The translations under genes and the position numbers were made by a program. 64,000 bases of DNA. It comes from Dehalococcoides mccartyi 195 (GTDB taxonomy: Bacteria > Chloroflexota > Dehalococcoidia > Dehalococcoidales > Dehalococcoidaceae). Shown one piece after another: positions 63,845 through 64,000 of the stretch. Each line of letters begins with the position of its first letter. Within the stretch, counting starts at the first letter, position 1. A model generated the notes under the pieces. The model ran no database searches and had not been told where the DNA came from. It saw only the letters and a list, made by a program, of their open reading frames with translations. The DNA lies in contig NC_002936.3 of assembly GCF_000011905.1 (NCBI RefSeq), positions 682,001-746,000 on the forward strand, read 5' to 3'.

Positions 63845-64000
63845 GGCCCAATCTGGCTGATAAAGCCGGTGCTGCTGTAAATAAAAAACCCGCCATCGGT
63901 GATGATATTTTATTAGAAAAATATACCGATAATACCGATGACCATAAATACGTAAATAAACCATCTGAGCTTGGGGCTGAAGATAAATCCCGTATGCTTG
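63826..64000 (+). CDS. SufB/SufD-family protein, N-terminal part (runs off the right edge)
   Basis: From ATG 63826, 58 codons are visible before the window ends. The start overlaps sufC by 19 bp and has GGAG 9 bases upstream. The segment (GDDILLEKYTDNTDDHKYVN and onward) is hydrophilic and lacks an obvious signature, so the assignment as the SufB/D scaffold partner rests mainly on being directly after sufC. Confidence 0.6.
   Translation, partial: MSPKDLRPNLADKAGAAVNKKPAIGDDILLEKYTDNTDDHKYVNKPSELGAEDKSRML

Overview
The window reads as a core chromosomal segment of a Dehalococcoidia bacterium (Chloroflexota), most likely Dehalococcoides mccartyi or a close relative. This rests on gene content and family resemblance, not on a database search. 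Supporting signs are moderate G+C, dense gene packing with many 4-22 bp overlaps, frequent TTG/GTG starts, two membrane pyrophosphatases, a heliorhodopsin and several anaerobe-type pathways. I see no insertion sequence, prophage, CRISPR array or reductive dehalogenase locus.

Layout. 1-6.4 kb (minus): dxs-pgk-apgM-tpiA-miaA-dapF, joining lower glycolysis/gluconeogenesis to isoprenoid, tRNA-modification and lysine genes. 6.5-9 kb: a COG2426 membrane protein, tRNA-Arg, an unexplained possibly structured stretch, and a three-domain GAF / nuclease-like / hypoxanthine phosphoribosyltransferase protein. 9-12 kb (minus): thrS-infC-rpmI-rplT; infC appears to start at AUA, and thrS lacks the TGS domain and has an attenuator-like leader. 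12.1-16.3 kb: two giant alanine-rich, tail-anchored helical proteins, the larger built of 25-residue repeats. 16.6-21.7 kb: tRNA-Leu, a zinc ribbon, a YggS-like protein, a HAD phosphatase, peptide deformylase, tRNA-Pro, a hydrolase-DUF2177-heliorhodopsin operon and an unlisted 54-residue zinc-finger gene. 21.7-30 kb: a K+-independent M-PPase and a membrane-proteolysis neighbourhood (two site-2 proteases with regulatory tails, one CPBP protease), with a Gre factor carrying a recombinase-like N-terminal domain. 30-38.5 kb: TPP riboswitch and thiC, then rsmG, a SpoIIIAA/Ycf45-like ATPase, tmk-mnmA-rnhB-yraN, a ThiD2-ThiE fusion and a translin homologue. 38.5-48.3 kb: a second, K+-dependent-type M-PPase, an MBL hydrolase, glyS, an SbcD/Mre11-like nuclease, a pseudouridine synthase and purine salvage (adeC-hpt). 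48.4-57.1 kb: a zinc-ribbon membrane protein, an ABC exporter whose permease has an early in-frame stop, queA, surE, an OB-fold protein and a pantothenate operon (DUF2520-panD-panB-panC). 57-64 kb: an MFS transporter, a four-tRNA cluster (Phe, Leu, Gln, Asn), a CrtI-like oxidoreductase, a PAP2-like protein, a second ABC exporter and the start of a suf operon.

How it fits together. Most genes are housekeeping: translation and tRNA maturation (two aminoacyl-tRNA synthetases, miaA, mnmA, queA, rsmG, def, seven tRNAs), cofactor synthesis (thiamine, pantothenate, Fe-S), purine salvage and pyrophosphate-driven ion pumping. Several genes (rsmG, the thiE fusion, a DUF1648-like gene, hpt, surE) have an extended or strong -10 element placed so that transcription would begin at or within a few bases of the start codon, suggesting a leaderless or near-leaderless gene class. 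The least explained items are the alanine-rich tail-anchored pair with their leader hairpins, the heliorhodopsin operon, the GAF/nuclease-like/HPRT fusion and the recombinase-domain Gre fusion.
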